64,000 nt of DNA from the NCBI RefSeq assembly GCF_000341085.1, contig NZ_ANBA01000008.1:186001-250000 (forward strand). The letters are read 5' to 3'. The DNA is from Nocardiopsis ganjiahuensis DSM 45031 (GTDB lineage Bacteria > Actinomycetota > Actinomycetes > Streptosporangiales > Streptosporangiaceae). The position numbers were made by a program, and so were the translations under genes. The notes beneath the pieces are model-generated. The model had not been told where the DNA came from and did not search any database. It was given only the letters and a program-made list of their open reading frames with translations. Shown here piece by piece: positions 35,163-45,080 of the stretch (position 1 is the stretch's first letter; every line of letters starts with the position of its first letter).

Positions 35163-35376
35163 ACGCCCGCCCTTCCTCGGCCGTGCCGCTCCGGGGACAC
35201 GTCATGCGCCCATCGAAGCACCCCCAAGGCCCCGGCGCCATGGGCGCCGGCGCTTCCGGACCGGCGGGCCACCACCGACCCCTTGAACCGGCCGCCCGGA
35301 AACCAACCACCGACGAAGCCGATACGTAACTTTCCTCCCTCTACCGCGAAGCCCACTGTGCCTATACCGTGACCGT

Positions 35377-38300
35377 GTGTGCTTCCCCCCACTCGTCGGG
35401 CGCGACACGGAACGACGGCAGCTGCACGAGGCAGCGGTTCCCGGAACCATCGTCCTGCTGTCAGGGACGGCCGGAACAGGCAAGACCCGCCTGGTCCAGG
35501 AACTGCACGAGACCACCAGCAGCACCGTGCTGACCGGGTACTGCCCGCCCCGCACCGACCCCTTCCCCTACGCCCCCCTCATCGAGGCCCTGCACCGGGC
35601 CGCGATCCCGGCCGGACTCAGTCCGCTGTGCGGCGCGCTGGCCCCCCTGATGCCCGAACACGGCCACGTGCTGCCGCCACCGCCGCCCCCGGTGGAGACC
35701 GCGGCCCAAGACCACCGCACCTACCGCGCCCTCACCGAACTCCTGGGCGCCCTGGGCCCCACCGTCCTGGTGCTGGAGGACATGCAGTGGACCGACCCGG
35801 CCACCCGTGACCTGCTCACCTACCTGGTGCCCCGGCTGCCCGCCAACCTCACCCTGGTCCTGACCTACCGCCCCGAGGAACTCCCGCACGCCTTCCCCCT
35901 CGCCGCACTGGCCGCCCGCACCCCGCCCGGCACCCGGCACCACGAACTCACCCTGGGCCCACTGTCCCCCGACGACCTGCACACCCTGGCCCGGCACCTG
36001 CTCGACGAGGGGGACACCGGACGCGCCGAGACCACCGGCGCCGACGCCCGACGCCTGCACACCTGGACCGGCGGGCTTCCCCTGGCCGCGGTGGAGACCC
36101 TGCACCACCTGGCCCACCTGCCCCCCGTCCCGGGAGAGCCGGCCGTACCCGCCGAACCGCCGGTCCCCGCGCCCCTGCGCGACTGGCTCCTGGACCGGTT
36201 GCGCTCGGTGGACCGCGACACCCGCCGCCTGGTCCGCGCCGCCTGCGTCCTGGACCGGCCCGCCACCGACACCCAACTGGCCCGAGTGGCCGCCCTGCCC
36301 ACCGACCGCGCCGAGAAGGCCCTGGCCCGCGCCCACCGGCGCGGCCTGCTGCACTCCCTCGGCCCGGCCGTCCTGGAACCGCGCACCCCGCTGCTGCGCC
36401 AGGCCTGCTACACCGCCCTGCCCCGCGACAAACGCCGCCGGCTCCACCGGGCCGGCCTCCGGGTCCTGGGCGAACAGACCGAGCAGCCCCACGCCCGCAT
36501 GGCCCACCACGCCCGCGAGGCCGGACTCCTGGACGCCTGGACCGACCACGCCGAACACGCCGCCGACCAGGCCCTGGACCGCGGCGAGGACACCACCGCC
36601 GTCGCCCTGCTGCGCGACGCCCTGACCCGCCGCTCCCTGCCCGCGCGGCGCCGCTGCGACCTCGCACTCAAACTCGGCCGCGCCGCCCTGACCGGTATCT
36701 CCGCCGAGCACACCGTCGACCTGCTTCGCGACGTCCTGGACACCCCCGGCCTGTCCGCGGCCGAACGCGGCGAACTACGCATGGAACTGGGCCTGCTCCT
36801 GCTCAACCAGGCCTCCCGGAACCGCTCCGCGCGCGGCGAACTCGTCCGGGCCGCCGCCGAACTCTCCTCACGCCCCGCCCTGGCCGCCCGGGTCATGTGC
36901 GCCCTGGCCGTGCCCCGTTCCACCCCCGACCCGGTCTCCACCCACCGCCGCTGGATGGAGCAGGCCGTCCAGGCCGCCCGACGCAGCAAGGACCCGGCCG
37001 TGGACCGGACCGTGCGCGTCAACCAGGCCACCCTGCTCGCCCAGATCGGAGACCCGACCGCCTGGGACCTGGCCCCGCCCCGCCCCGAGGGCCCCGCCCC
37101 GCGCACCAGCCCTCAGGCCCTGGCCCGGCGCCGCGAGTTCGCCCGCGCCTCCCTCAACCTGGCCGACGCCGCCGTCATCCTGGGCCACTACGACCGGGCC
37201 GACCGCCACCTGGCCGACGTCGACGGCGCCTGCGACCCCTACATCCACGAGAGCGCCCGCGCCCTGCACCTGCTCCTGGACTGGAACCGCGGGCACTGGT
37301 CCGACCTGGCCGAGCGCGCCGAACACGACCTGCGCTCGCGCCGCCTGGCCCACCTGCACTCGGTCACCGCCGAACTCACCGTGGTGCGCGCCGCCCTGGC
37401 CCTGGCCCACGGCGACCCGGTCACCGCCCGCACCCGCCTGGACCGGATCCTGTCCGCCCCCGGCACCGGACCCGGGGCCTGCCTCCCCGGCGCGTCCGTT
37501 CCCGCGCCGGCCGAGCGCGCCCCGACCGAACCCGGACCGGCGCACCTCACCCGCTCCGGCCGCTCCGGGGCCCCCGTGCCCGCCGACGCCCTGCCCGACT
37601 ACACGGTGCCCGTGCGCGCCTTCGCCGCCGGCCTGCTGGCCCGCCTGGCCCTGGCCCAGGACGACCCGGACACCGCCTGGCAGCGGGTGGAGGGCCTGGT
37701 CTCCCTGGTGGCCAGCAAGGGCATCTGGGTGTGGGCCGCCGACCTGGTCCCGGGCATGGAGGCCCTGCTGACGAGCCGAAGACGCGCCGTGGCCCAGGAA
37801 CTGTGCACCCGCTTCCGCGCCGGACTGAGAGGAGCAAGCGCCCCGGCCGCCCACGCCGCCCTGGTCCGCTTCGAGGCCGCCCTGGCCCACCACCACGGCC
37901 ACCACGACCGGTCCCTGCACCTGTACGGCGAGGCCGAGGCCGCCTACCGGGACATGCCCCGCCCCTACGACGCCGCCCAGGCACGCGAGGCCTCCGCCGG
38001 CCCCCACCTGGCCGCCGCCGGCAGCCGCGGCCCCGACCTGGGGGTCGCCGCGCTCCAGGCCGCACTGGAGCAGTACACCGAACTCGGCGCCACCTGGGAC
38101 GCCGCACGCGTCCGCCGCCGGCTGCGCGGACTCGGCGTCAGCACACCCCCGGCCCGGGGAGGGGGCTCGGGCGACGAACGCCTCTCACCCCGGGAGAACG
38201 AGATCACCGCCCTGGCCGCACGCGGACACACCAACCGCGAGATCGCCGCCCTGCTGCACCTGTCACCGCGCACCGTGGAGACCCACGTGGCCAACGCCCT

Positions 38301-38406
38301 GGCCAAGCTCGGCCTGCGCTCGCGCCGCGACCTGGCCCCGCCCGCCGACCCCGCCACCGGAACCGAACCCCCTACGTGGTCCCCGCCCACGCACCGAACT
38401 ACGTAG
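35377..38406 (+). CDS. LAL-family regulator: AAA ATPase, TPR-like region, LuxR HTH
   Basis: A 1009-aa protein. Residues 30-37 form Walker A (GTAGTGKT), and VLVLEDMQWTDPATRDLLTY at about 130-150 is Walker B. A long helical-repeat region follows. The C-terminal LuxR helix-turn-helix (about 930-995) reads LSPRENEITALAARGHTNRE, then LSPRTVETHVANALAKLG. LAL regulators sense small molecules through the ATPase and activate catabolic or secondary-metabolite genes. TATACC at 35363 and GTG at 35377 suggest a leaderless transcript. The next gene downstream is a secreted protease, 95 bases away on the same strand, which it may control. Confidence 0.92.
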   Translation: MCFPPLVGRDTERRQLHEAAVPGTIVLLSGTAGTGKTRLVQELHETTSSTVLTGYCPPRTDPFPYAPLIEALHRAAIPAGLSPLCGALAPLMPEHGHVLPPPPPPVETAAQDHRTYRALTELLGALGPTVLVLEDMQWTDPATRDLLTYLVPRLPANLTLVLTYRPEELPHAFPLAALAARTPPGTRHHELTLGPLSPDDLHTLARHLLDEGDTGRAETTGADARRLHTWTGGLPLAAVETLHHLAHLPPVPGEPAVPAEPPVPAPLRDWLLDRLRSVDRDTRRLVRAACVLDRPATDTQLARVAALPTDRAEKALARAHRRGLLHSLGPAVLEPRTPLLRQACYTALPRDKRRRLHRAGLRVLGEQTEQPHARMAHHAREAGLLDAWTDHAEHAADQALDRGEDTTAVALLRDALTRRSLPARRRCDLALKLGRAALTGISAEHTVDLLRDVLDTPGLSAAERGELRMELGLLLLNQASRNRSARGELVRAAAELSSRPALAARVMCALAVPRSTPDPVSTHRRWMEQAVQAARRSKDPAVDRTVRVNQATLLAQIGDPTAWDLAPPRPEGPAPRTSPQALARRREFARASLNLADAAVILGHYDRADRHLADVDGACDPYIHESARALHLLLDWNRGHWSDLAERAEHDLRSRRLAHLHSVTAELTVVRAALALAHGDPVTARTRLDRILSAPGTGPGACLPGASVPAPAERAPTEPGPAHLTRSGRSGAPVPADALPDYTVPVRAFAAGLLARLALAQDDPDTAWQRVEGLVSLVASKGIWVWAADLVPGMEALLTSRRRAVAQELCTRFRAGLRGASAPAAHAALVRFEAALAHHHGHHDRSLHLYGEAEAAYRDMPRPYDAAQAREASAGPHLAAAGSRGPDLGVAALQAALEQYTELGATWDAARVRRRLRGLGVSTPPARGGGSGDERLSPRENEITALAARGHTNREIAALLHLSPRTVETHVANALAKLGLRSRRDLAPPADPATGTEPPTWSPPTHRTT

Positions 38407-38501
38407 CGACTACGTATGGTCCGCCCCCGCGGGGCGACACATCATGTCTCTCGGGTGGCCACCCTTCCACCATCCCCCGTCACAGAAGGGTCCCCGCACA
38501 C

Positions 38502-40265
38502 ATGCGCAAGTTCGGTGCACTCATCGCGGCCGCGGCCTTACTGCCGATCCTGGCAGTGTCGCCCGCCGCAGCAGACCCCGACCTCCCCGCCTTCCTGGAC
38601 ACCACCGACCCCGCCGAGCGCACCTACATCGTCGTCTTGGACGAGGGCGCCGACCCCGACGACGTCGCCGAACGCCACGGGGACGACCCCCTGGGCGTCT
38701 ACGAGCACGCCCTGACCGGCTACGCCGCGGACATGACCGCCGCCGAGGCCGCCGACCTGCTCCAGGACACCGACGTGGCCTACGTCCAGCAGGACCAGGT
38801 CTTCGAGGCATTCGACCAGGACGTGCCCGACGGCATCGCGCGGGTCTTCGCCCCCGACAACCCCAACCTCCGCATCGACGGCCAGGACAACTACGTCCCC
38901 GACGTGGCCATCGCCGTCCTGGACACCGGTGTCGACGGCTCCCACCCCGACCTGAACGTGGTGGACTCGGTCGACTGCACCAGCGGCACCTGCGTGCCCA
39001 ACACCGCCACCGACGGCAACGGGCACGGCACCCACGTCGCGGGTAGCGCCGCCGCCCTCGACAACGACCTCGGTGTGGTGGGCGTGGCCCCCGGCGCCCA
39101 GGTGTGGAACGTGCAGGTGCTCAACGCCGCCGGCAGCGGCAGCCTCGCCGGCATCGCCGCGGGCGTGGACTACGTCACCGCCAACGCCGACCGGATCGGT
39201 GTGGCCAACATGAGCCTGGGCTGTGAGGGCTGCTCCGACCAGGCCCTGAGCCAGGCGCTGACCAACTCCGTCGGCGACGGGGTCGCCTACGCCGTGGCCG
39301 CGGGCAACAGCGCCCGCGACGCGGCCAACTTCTTCCCCGCCAACCACCCCGACGTGCTCACCGTCTCCTCCATGGCCGACTCCGACGGCGCCCCCGGCGG
39401 CAACGGCGGGGCCCTGAACTGCCGGGCGGACCAGGACGACACCCTGTCGACCTTCTCCAACTACGGCGCCATCGTCGACATCGCCGCTCCCGGCTCCTGC
39501 ATCACCTCCACCATGCCCGGCGGCGGCTACGGCAGCATGAGCGGCACCTCCATGGCCTCCCCGCACGCCGCGGGCGGCCTGGCCCTGCTGGCCGTGGGCG
39601 AGGCCAAGCCCACCGACCGCGCCGACGTGCTGGCCGTCTACGACACCCTGACCGGTGCGGGCAACCCCGACTGGAACGACACCTCCGGCGACGGCGTCCA
39701 CGAACCCCTGCTCGACGTGGGCGACCCGGCCCTCTTCCCCGCCGACGGTGAGACCACCCCGCCCGAGGGCCCGACCGCCTCGCTCTCCCACTCCTGCGAC
39801 GACACCACCCTGACCTGCACCTTCGACGGATCCGGCAGCGCCGGTGAGGTCACCGGCTGGGCCTGGGAGTTCGGCGACGGCTCCGACGGCACCGGCGCCA
39901 CCACCGAGCACACCTACACCTCCGAGGGCACCTACACCGTCACCCTGACCGTCACCGACGACGAGGGCCGCACCGACTCCGCCGAGGCGCAGATCTCCGT
40001 GGGAGCCCCCGACCACACCGCGCCCACCGCCGACTTCAGCGGAGCCTGCTACTCGTTCTTCTACTTCTGCGAGGTGGACGCCTCCGGCTCCAGCGCCGGG
40101 GACGCCCCCATCACCGGATACCGCTGGGACTTCGGTGACGGCGGCACCGCCAGCGGCGCCGACGCCTGGCACTTCTACCCCGGCCCGGGCACCTACACCA
40201 TCACCCTGACCGTCACCGACGAGACCGGCGCCACCGGCTCGCTCAGCAAGACCGTCACCCTGTAA
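38502..40265 (+). CDS. Secreted S8 (subtilisin-like) serine protease with two PKD domains
   Basis: A 587-aa exported protein. The signal peptide at residues 1-24 ends in an AVSPAAA-like site, and an inhibitor I9 propeptide spans about 30-115. The catalytic triad is Asp141 (VLDTGVDG), His175 (NGHGTHVAG) and Ser350 (GTSMASPHAAG), with AAGNSARDAANFFPA carrying the oxyanion Asn. From about 425 two PKD modules follow (GWAWEFGDGSDGTGATTEHT and GYRWDFGDGGTASGADAWHF), which usually bind polymeric substrates. ATG at 38502 has AGAAGGG upstream. It follows a LAL regulator. Confidence 0.95.
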   Translation: MRKFGALIAAAALLPILAVSPAAADPDLPAFLDTTDPAERTYIVVLDEGADPDDVAERHGDDPLGVYEHALTGYAADMTAAEAADLLQDTDVAYVQQDQVFEAFDQDVPDGIARVFAPDNPNLRIDGQDNYVPDVAIAVLDTGVDGSHPDLNVVDSVDCTSGTCVPNTATDGNGHGTHVAGSAAALDNDLGVVGVAPGAQVWNVQVLNAAGSGSLAGIAAGVDYVTANADRIGVANMSLGCEGCSDQALSQALTNSVGDGVAYAVAAGNSARDAANFFPANHPDVLTVSSMADSDGAPGGNGGALNCRADQDDTLSTFSNYGAIVDIAAPGSCITSTMPGGGYGSMSGTSMASPHAAGGLALLAVGEAKPTDRADVLAVYDTLTGAGNPDWNDTSGDGVHEPLLDVGDPALFPADGETTPPEGPTASLSHSCDDTTLTCTFDGSGSAGEVTGWAWEFGDGSDGTGATTEHTYTSEGTYTVTLTVTDDEGRTDSAEAQISVGAPDHTAPTADFSGACYSFFYFCEVDASGSSAGDAPITGYRWDFGDGGTASGADAWHFYPGPGTYTITLTVTDETGATGSLSKTVTL

Positions 40266-40290
40266 CACCCGGCCCACCGCACATCCCCCA

Positions 40291-40328
40291 GCGGCCCCCG
40301 CGCCAGATCCCCCAGGCGCGGGGGCCGC
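40291..40328. terminator. Intrinsic terminator after the protease gene
   Basis: GCGGCCCCCGCGCC and GGCGCGGGGGCCGC form a 14-bp perfect stem with a ten-base loop, 26 bases after the protease stop. No T-run follows, which is common in high-GC actinomycetes. The next gene begins at 40483. Confidence 0.75.
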
Positions 40329-40482
40329 ACCCGCGTCCTCGGCCCCACAACGCCGGGCCCGAACAGGGCATCAGCCGATAAACTCCCCGAACCAGTCAGC
40401 CCCGCCGCGCGTCTGAGCGGCTGACACACATCCCCGGCACCCCGGCCGGAGCACGGCACCACCGCGAGGGAGTCCCCCGACC

Positions 40483-42108
40483 ATGCCCACCCGAGCCCTT
40501 GGCCTGACCAGCGCGGTCATCGCGCTGAGCCTGGCCCTCAGCTCCTGCGGCCTCGTCCGCGACCTGACCCCCGGAGAAGGCGAAGGCGAGGAGGAGACCA
40601 CCTCCGAGGAGGCGGCGCAGGAGGTCTCCGCCGAGGACGTCGAACTCCCCTTCGTCCGCCAGGGCCGCATGTTCGTCGAGGGCGGCAACGACGTCGCCGT
40701 CGAGATCACCGTGGACGCGCTCGAGCACAACGGCGAGTACCTGATGCTCGACATCAGCCGCAACATCCTCGAGCACATCACCGGCGAGGAGATCTCCTAC
40801 GCGGGCGCACCCCTGCGGCTGGTCGACCCCGTCTCGGGCGAGGTCCTGCTCCCCATCGACAACAAGGAGCACGGCGAGCCCTACGGCAGCTACTTCATCG
40901 AGGGCAGCGACCTCGTCCCCATCCACGAGAACCTGCCCGCACCCATCCGCACCTACTTCCCCGCGCCCAGCGAGGACGTGGAGTTCCTGACCCTGACCGG
41001 CATGACCGCCGGCCACGTGCCCGGCATCCCCGTCAGCTACGTCGACGAGTTCACCCAGCTGCCCGAACCCGACGTGCACGACTACATCGACCCCGAGACC
41101 TGGGTGATCAACGGGGAACTGCCCGAAGACGAGATCGTCTACCCCGAGACCCCGCCCGAGCCGGGCCTGGACACCACCGAGTTCGTGCAGTCCATGGAGA
41201 GCTTCGTGGACGGCTCCACCGCCTCCACCACACGCGCGGGCGACCAGGAGACCATCGCCCTGCACGCGGACAACATGTTCGAGTTCGACGAGGCCGAACC
41301 CACCGACGACGCCGTGGACACCATCCACGAGGCCGCGCAGTCCCTGCGCGAGAACCTCGGCGAGGGTGTGGAGATCACGATCGTCGGCCACACCGACGGC
41401 AAGGGCACCGTCGACTACAACCAGACCCTGTCCGAGGAACGCGCCGAGGCCGTGCGCGAACTGCTGGAGGAGGAGCTGGGCTCGGGCTTCACCCTGACCA
41501 CCGAGGGCCGCGGCAGCGAGGAACTGCTCGCCGAGGAGGGCGGGGACGACGACGAGGAGGCCCGCGCCCGCAACCGCCGCGTGGAGTTCACCTACCAGGT
41601 CCCCATGTCCGACACCGGCTCCGAGGAGGGCGACTCGGGCCTGGACGCCGCCAAGCGCCACGTCGGCCCCCCGGCGCCCTACTTCGAGGAACTGGACCTG
41701 TTCGCCACGGTCACCCACAACGACCTGGACCTGAACGTCTACCCGCTGGTGCGCGACGGCGCCTACCTGTTCCAGATGGTGGGGTTCCAGAACTCCACCC
41801 TGTCCGACCTGGAAGCCGACCTCGAGGGCGATGAGGCCTCCCTGCCCGGCAGCCCCCAGCAGTACACCGAGGGCACCATGGGCGGCTTCCGCCTGGCCGA
41901 GCCCGACAGCGGCATCATCCGCTACGTGATCCGCATCCGCACCGGTGAGGGCGAGTACGAGGACTTCGCCGACGAGATCCTCACCCTCTCCCCGGGCGAG
42001 GAGTACCTGGCCCTGTCGGTCTTCCCCGCCCCCGCACCCGAGGTCGAGGAGATGACCCTGTACGCGGGCGCCTTCGGTGAGATCACCGGGGTCCCGGTCC
42101 AGCAGTAG
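40483..42108 (+). CDS. Lipoprotein with OmpA-like peptidoglycan-binding domain
   Basis: A 541-aa protein. The signal peptide with lipobox LSSC places the lipidated cysteine at residue 22, and an acidic linker follows. Residues about 258-375 form the OmpA C-terminal domain: ADNMFEFDEAEPTDDAVDTI, VGHTDGKGTVDYNQTLSEER (the TDxxG motif) and ARNRRVEFTYQVP, with the conserved Asp and Arg that bind diaminopimelate. The flanking parts (30-230 and 390-541) are acidic domains of unknown fold. It would tether the membrane to peptidoglycan. Strong hairpins lie on both sides, so it is probably monocistronic. Confidence 0.9.
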   Translation: MPTRALGLTSAVIALSLALSSCGLVRDLTPGEGEGEEETTSEEAAQEVSAEDVELPFVRQGRMFVEGGNDVAVEITVDALEHNGEYLMLDISRNILEHITGEEISYAGAPLRLVDPVSGEVLLPIDNKEHGEPYGSYFIEGSDLVPIHENLPAPIRTYFPAPSEDVEFLTLTGMTAGHVPGIPVSYVDEFTQLPEPDVHDYIDPETWVINGELPEDEIVYPETPPEPGLDTTEFVQSMESFVDGSTASTTRAGDQETIALHADNMFEFDEAEPTDDAVDTIHEAAQSLRENLGEGVEITIVGHTDGKGTVDYNQTLSEERAEAVRELLEEELGSGFTLTTEGRGSEELLAEEGGDDDEEARARNRRVEFTYQVPMSDTGSEEGDSGLDAAKRHVGPPAPYFEELDLFATVTHNDLDLNVYPLVRDGAYLFQMVGFQNSTLSDLEADLEGDEASLPGSPQQYTEGTMGGFRLAEPDSGIIRYVIRIRTGEGEYEDFADEILTLSPGEEYLALSVFPAPAPEVEEMTLYAGAFGEITGVPVQQ

Positions 42109-42161
42109 CCCCAGACCTGCGGGGCGGGCTGCGGCCGCACCCAGGACCACCGGCGCGCCAC

Positions 42162-42203
42162 GGTGCCCCGCCTCCCGAGAATCCCCAGGGGGAGCGGGGC
42201 ACC
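42162..42203. terminator. Terminator hairpin between convergent genes
   Basis: GGTGCCCCGCCTCCC pairs with GGGAGCGGGGCACC (14 bp, one bulged C). It lies 53 bases after the OmpA-lipoprotein stop and before the convergent membrane-protein gene ending at 42294, so it can serve both strands. Confidence 0.7.
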
Positions 42204-42293
42204 GCCGTTTCCGGGCCCTCACGGCCCTGAACAGCGGGATCGGCCTTCGCGGCCGCACTGCCGGGCCCGGGCACCCACAGCCGGGCCGTCGGG

Positions 42294-43436
42294 TCAGCGG
42301 CGCCGGGACAGGACCGGCGGGGCCGCCACCGGCCAGGCCTCCGGCAGTCCGCGCCCGCACGCACCGCACTCGGCGCGCCGGCGCACCGCGTAGGCGGCGG
42401 TGGCCGCCGTCAGGGCCGCGGCCCACAGGGGCATCGAGCCGAAGGCCACCAGGTGCGTCACCATCTCGGGTTCGATCCCGCCCCCGTGCCAGGTCTGCAC
42501 CACGATGCTGCGCCCCATCCCCACCAGGGCCGTCGCCACCAGCATCGCGGGCACCACCGCCAACAGAACCGGGACCCGGCGCCCGGCCAGACCCACCATC
42601 CAGCGGGGGAAGCGCACACCCCACCCCTGGACCAGGCCGAGCATGAGCACGGCGCCCAGGATCCCGGCCGAGCCCAGACCCACACCGATCATGAGCGTGC
42701 CCGACTCCGCCTGGATCCGCTGGAAGGCCTCCGCGTCCATGCCCATCGAGAACCCGAACAGCCACGGGATGCGCAGCGCCGGGTAGAACAGGGCCAAGGC
42801 GATGGCACAGGCCACCGCGATCCGGCCCGTGCGCAGCGCCCGCCCCCGCACCTCGCGTTCGGCCTCGGGGGTCCAGCCCTCGGCGCGCCCGCACCGCACG
42901 CACGCCTGGAGGCGGTGTCGGCGGTGGACCACCAGGACCCACGCCCAGATGCCCGTACCCAGCACGAAGAACAGCACCTGCGACACGGCGGCGGAGAAGG
43001 TGTAGGTGACGTAGGCGGCCCCCATGGCCGGTTCGAACCACACCAGCACCGGTGTGATCAGGCCGTAGCCCAACCACACCAGCAGCGTGGAATCGATGTA
43101 GGTCACCAGCAGCGCCCCGATCAGCGCCCAGACCGGCACCTCCAGAGCGCGCGGCAGGACACCGCGCGGCAGGAGCAGGGCCAGCCCCACCCCGAGCGCG
43201 CCCATCACGGCGGTGGCCGCCACGGCCGCGCCCAGGTTCTCGGTGGTGAGCAGTCCGCCGAAGGAGCCCGACTCGGACAGCCCGGGGGGCACCACTCCGG
43301 CCAGCCATCCCAAGGCCAGGCCCAGGGCCGCGGCCGACCAGGCCAGAGCGGCCCAGTAGGGGGTACGTGACGCGAACGTGTGGCGGGCCTCGCCAGAGCG
43401 CGTCTGCTCTGGCCGGGCGCTGAGTGGGACGGACAT
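42294..43436 (-). CDS. Polytopic membrane protein of unknown function
   Basis: A 380-aa protein with about eight or nine hydrophobic helices (WAALAWSAAALGLALGWLAG, ALIGALLVTYIDSTLLVWLG and so on). Two CxxC pairs lie in soluble loops: ACVRCGRAEGW near residue 177 and ECGACGRGLPEAW near the C-terminus, possibly a shared zinc site facing the cytoplasm. No transport or enzyme signature is recognised. It starts with ATG at 43436 and is transcribed toward the OmpA gene. Confidence 0.7.
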   Translation of the reverse strand: MSVPLSARPEQTRSGEARHTFASRTPYWAALAWSAAALGLALGWLAGVVPPGLSESGSFGGLLTTENLGAAVAATAVMGALGVGLALLLPRGVLPRALEVPVWALIGALLVTYIDSTLLVWLGYGLITPVLVWFEPAMGAAYVTYTFSAAVSQVLFFVLGTGIWAWVLVVHRRHRLQACVRCGRAEGWTPEAEREVRGRALRTGRIAVACAIALALFYPALRIPWLFGFSMGMDAEAFQRIQAESGTLMIGVGLGSAGILGAVLMLGLVQGWGVRFPRWMVGLAGRRVPVLLAVVPAMLVATALVGMGRSIVVQTWHGGGIEPEMVTHLVAFGSMPLWAAALTAATAAYAVRRRAECGACGRGLPEAWPVAAPPVLSRRR

Positions 43437-43567
43437 GACCGGCTCCTTCGTGGGTGGTACTGACCTTCACCCCCACCCTGCTCCGGCTTCCAGGCAGGCA
43501 CCTCCCCAACAGGGGTGGTTCCACCTCCCCCGCACGGGGGATCGCGGTCCGGGCCCGGGCACACGAG

Positions 43568-43614
43568 CAGGGGCCGGCGCCCGCTCACGGCGGACCGGCC
43601 CCTGTCGATCACCC
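43568..43614. terminator. Hairpin downstream of the DsbA-like gene
   Basis: CAGGGGCCGG and CCGGCCCCTG form a 10-bp perfect stem, 17 bases after the minus-strand stop at 43631. It separates the oxidoreductase gene from the membrane-protein gene that follows on the same strand. No U-run is present. Confidence 0.5.
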
Positions 43615-43630
43615 GGGTGCGCGAACCAGG

Positions 43631-44269
43631 TCAGACCTTCTGGGCGTAGGCCTTCTCCAGCGCGGAGGTGAAGACCTCCAGCGGCTGGGCGCCCGAGATC
43701 CCGAAGGCGCGGTCCATCACGAAGAAGGGCACACCGGTGGCGCCCAGCTGCTGGGCGGCGCGGATGTCGCCTTCGACCTCGGCGGTGTAGGTGTCACCGG
43801 TCAGGACGGTGCGGGCCTGTCCGGCGTCCAGCCCGATCTCCTGGGCCAGCTCCACCAGGGTGTCCACGTCGTCCAGGACGCGGGCCTCCACCAGCTGGGC
43901 GCGCATCAGCCTCTCGTGGGCCCGATCACCCAGTCCCTTGTCCTTGGCCAGGTGGGTGAGCCGGTGGGCGTCGAAGGTGTTGACCATGACGCCGTTCTCG
44001 AAGTCGTAGTGCAGGCCCTCCTGCGCCGCGACCTGCTTGACCTGGTCGGTCATGCCTCTGACCTGGTCAGCGGTGGCGTTCATCTTCTTGGCCAGGGACT
44101 CGTAGACCGGCTCTCGCACCCCCTTGGGGAAGGTGGGGTCGAGCTGGAAGCTGCGCCAGACGAGCTCGACCTCGTCCGCGTGCTCGAAGCCCGCCAGCGC
44201 CTTCTCCAGACGCCGCTTGCCGATGTAGCACCACGGGCACACGATGTCGGACCACACTTCAACCTGCAC
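43631..44269 (-). CDS. DsbA-family oxidoreductase, FrnE-like
   Basis: A 212-aa cytoplasmic protein (no signal peptide) with a thioredoxin fold and helical insertion. It starts MQVEVWSDIVCPWCYIGKRR. The active-site pair is Cys11 and Cys14 in CPWC. The conserved FDAHRLTHLAKDKGL segment and the cis-Pro loop GVPFFVMDRAFGISGAQP are diagnostic of the FrnE/2-hydroxychromene-isomerase-like group. I chose GTG at 44269 directly before the first strand. It is divergent from an HxlR regulator, which often controls redox or detoxification genes. Confidence 0.93.
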   Translation of the reverse strand: MQVEVWSDIVCPWCYIGKRRLEKALAGFEHADEVELVWRSFQLDPTFPKGVREPVYESLAKKMNATADQVRGMTDQVKQVAAQEGLHYDFENGVMVNTFDAHRLTHLAKDKGLGDRAHERLMRAQLVEARVLDDVDTLVELAQEIGLDAGQARTVLTGDTYTAEVEGDIRAAQQLGATGVPFFVMDRAFGISGAQPLEVFTSALEKAYAQKV

Positions 44270-44526
44270 GGTCGATCCCCTCAGAAGCAGATTCCGTCCG
44301 AGCACGCGGGCGCGTCCTCGGTTCCCAACGTCACCAGTCCCCGGAACACGGGCAGGGGCTGTTCGTCCCCGCCCGGCTCCGGCGCGGGCACCGGTTCCGG
44401 TGCCCTGTCCGGGTCCGCCTCGCTCGCCCTCATCACTGCTCCTCACACCAACACACACATATTGTGCGTAACCCTATTATCAGTGAGTATGCAGGCAGGA
44501 CAGTCCGCTCACAAGGAGGAACTTTC

Positions 44527-44922
44527 ATGTCCGCAACGAACACCGGTGTTCCCCCGACCGAGCGCGACCCCTCCGGCCACCCCGAGGACTGCCCCGTCCG
44601 CGAGGTCCTGGACCGGGTCGGGGACAAGTGGAGCGTGCTCATCATCGTCATGCTCGGCCGGCGCACGCACCGCTACAGCGAGCTGGACCGCGCCATCGAG
44701 GGCATCAGCCAGCGCATGCTCACCCTGACCCTGCGCGCCCTGGTCCGCGACGGCCTGGTCGAACGCACCGTGCACGCGAGCGTGCCCCCGCGCGTGGACT
44801 ACGCACTGACCGAACTCGGGCGCACCCTGCTCGAACCGCTCACCGCCCTGGACCACTGGGCCAACCGGCACCGCGACGACATCCGCGCCGCCCGCGAGCG
44901 CCACGACCGCCAGCAGGGCTGA
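44527..44922 (+). CDS. HxlR-family transcriptional regulator
   Basis: A 131-aa protein. It has the winged helix with the HxlR signature: CPVREVLDRVGDKWSVLIIV (Cys at residue 22), then RYSELDRAIEGISQRMLTLT and LRALVRDGLVERTV. Some members sense oxidants or aldehydes through the N-terminal cysteine. ATG at 44527 is preceded by AAGGAGGA. TATTAT at 44475-44480 is a clear AT-rich -10 in a GC-rich setting. It faces the DsbA/FrnE-type gene and probably regulates it. Confidence 0.93.
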   Translation: MSATNTGVPPTERDPSGHPEDCPVREVLDRVGDKWSVLIIVMLGRRTHRYSELDRAIEGISQRMLTLTLRALVRDGLVERTVHASVPPRVDYALTELGRTLLEPLTALDHWANRHRDDIRAARERHDRQQG

Positions 44923-45080
44923 CCCCGCCCCGCGCACGGGCGGGCCCCCGGTAGAACACCGCAGGCCCGCGAAATGCTCCCGCCCCTCACCGGGCCGGGC
45001 CCGGCGGCGCCGCGGCTCGGTTGGGCAGCGCGCCACCGCGAGCGGGGCCGCAGGGACGAAACCGCGTGGCCGAAGGCCGC

